A DNA stretch of 6,072 nucleotides, from NCBI GenBank assembly GCA_003165135.1, contig PLSN01000468.1:553-6624 (forward strand). Direction: 5' to 3'. This DNA is from Bacteroidota bacterium. GTDB lineage: Bacteria > Bacteroidota > Bacteroidia > Chitinophagales > LD1. Shown one piece after another: positions 5,700 to 6,072 of the stretch. Made by a program: the position numbers and the translations under genes. The notes below the pieces were generated by a model that was given only the letters and a program-made list of their open reading frames with translations, was not told where the DNA came from and did no database searches. Position 1 is the stretch's first letter. The number at the start of each line of letters is the position of its first letter.

Positions 5700-6072
5700 A
5701 TGCCGATCTTTGTTTTTTTTGTGGCGCACTGGTATCTATCACTATTCTCACAGACTTTTCTGATGCATCGCTATGCGGCACACGGCTCCTTCACCATGAG
5801 CAAAAGTTGGGAACGGTTCTTTTATATTTTCGCCTACATCACGATGGGCACATCCTATCTCAGTCCCCGCGTATATGCCATCATGCATCGCATGCATCAC
5901 GCATTCACCGACACTCCTAAGGACCCGCATTCACCAAAGTACTTTTCGGATGTATTTGCCATGATGGGCCATACCAAGAAAGTATATCTGTCCATCCAGC
6001 ATGAAACCACTCCGGTCGATGAACGCTTTACAAAAAACATACCCAAATGGGAAGCGATGGACAGGCTGGGTG
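5700..6072 (+). CDS. Acyl-CoA desaturase, N-terminal part (runs off the window)
   Basis: The 124 visible codons encode the start of a membrane desaturase. The first residues form a membrane helix (PIFVFFVAHWYLSLFSQTF, 2-20) leading directly into histidine box 1, HRYAAH (H23, H28). A second hydrophobic stretch (about 37-50) precedes box 2, HRMHH (H63, H66, H67), followed by AFTDTPKDPHSP (68-79), the D-x-DPHSP-like signature of acyl-CoA desaturases of the OLE1/DesC type. These introduce a cis double bond, often delta-9, into saturated acyl-CoA or lipid chains using a di-iron centre, O2 and an electron donor. The third box lies beyond the window. The start is the first ATG after an in-frame stop at 5667-5669, and the protein begins as its family usually does. 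No Shine-Dalgarno sequence is seen. It diverges from the other desaturase across 213 bp, which suggests shared control of membrane lipid composition. The exact regiospecificity cannot be read from this part. Confidence 0.9.
   Translation, partial: MPIFVFFVAHWYLSLFSQTFLMHRYAAHGSFTMSKSWERFFYIFAYITMGTSYLSPRVYAIMHRMHHAFTDTPKDPHSPKYFSDVFAMMGHTKKVYLSIQHETTPVDERFTKNIPKWEAMDRLG

Noticed and set aside
5654..5920. 88-residue plus-strand frame starting with TTG before the acyl-CoA desaturase
   Set aside because: It overlaps the desaturase in another frame. The frame from 5700 carries both histidine boxes and the DPHSP motif, so this one is a shadow.

Overview
The window looks like chromosomal DNA from a member of the Bacteroidota. 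This rests on the TPR-PAS-histidine kinase with an FSYSVSHDLRTPLR phosphoacceptor region, a two-helix WNWLMP...LFGG small membrane protein, an acyl-CoA desaturase of the type common in that phylum, A-rich leaders mostly without a Shine-Dalgarno sequence, and a TAnnTTTG-type promoter element. The placement comes from remembered family features, not from a search. No RNA gene, CRISPR array, transposase or phage gene is visible.

Left part (2-2161, +): the C-terminal 719 codons of a sensor histidine kinase, open at the window edge. TPR repeats are followed by a coiled coil, a PAS domain, a second coiled coil and a complete HisKA/HATPase core. No response regulator is present. About 690 bp without a gene follow (2162-2850). 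This stretch is AT-rich apart from a GC-rich, hairpin-dense island at about 2400-2590.

Middle (2851-3528): a small glycine/arginine-rich membrane protein on the + strand, then a convergent intergenic region packed with palindromes. These are a 13-bp perfect inverted repeat, a Rho-independent terminator, and a composite element of about 133 bp made of three hairpins nested inside matching ends.

Right part (3529-6072): a lipid-related locus. On the minus strand a 433-residue membrane fatty-acid-desaturase-superfamily protein is followed 23 bp later by an exported START-domain protein, almost certainly as one operon. Diverging from it is the start of an acyl-CoA desaturase (5700 to the window end), which is clear from its HRYAAH and HRMHH histidine boxes. 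The 213-bp divergent promoter region holds an 11-bp inverted repeat just upstream of the minus-strand start codon and a near-palindrome beside a possible promoter for the + strand gene. The simplest reading is that these genes desaturate or hydroxylate membrane lipid acyl chains, with the START protein binding or moving a lipid product or substrate. The substrates cannot be read from the sequence.
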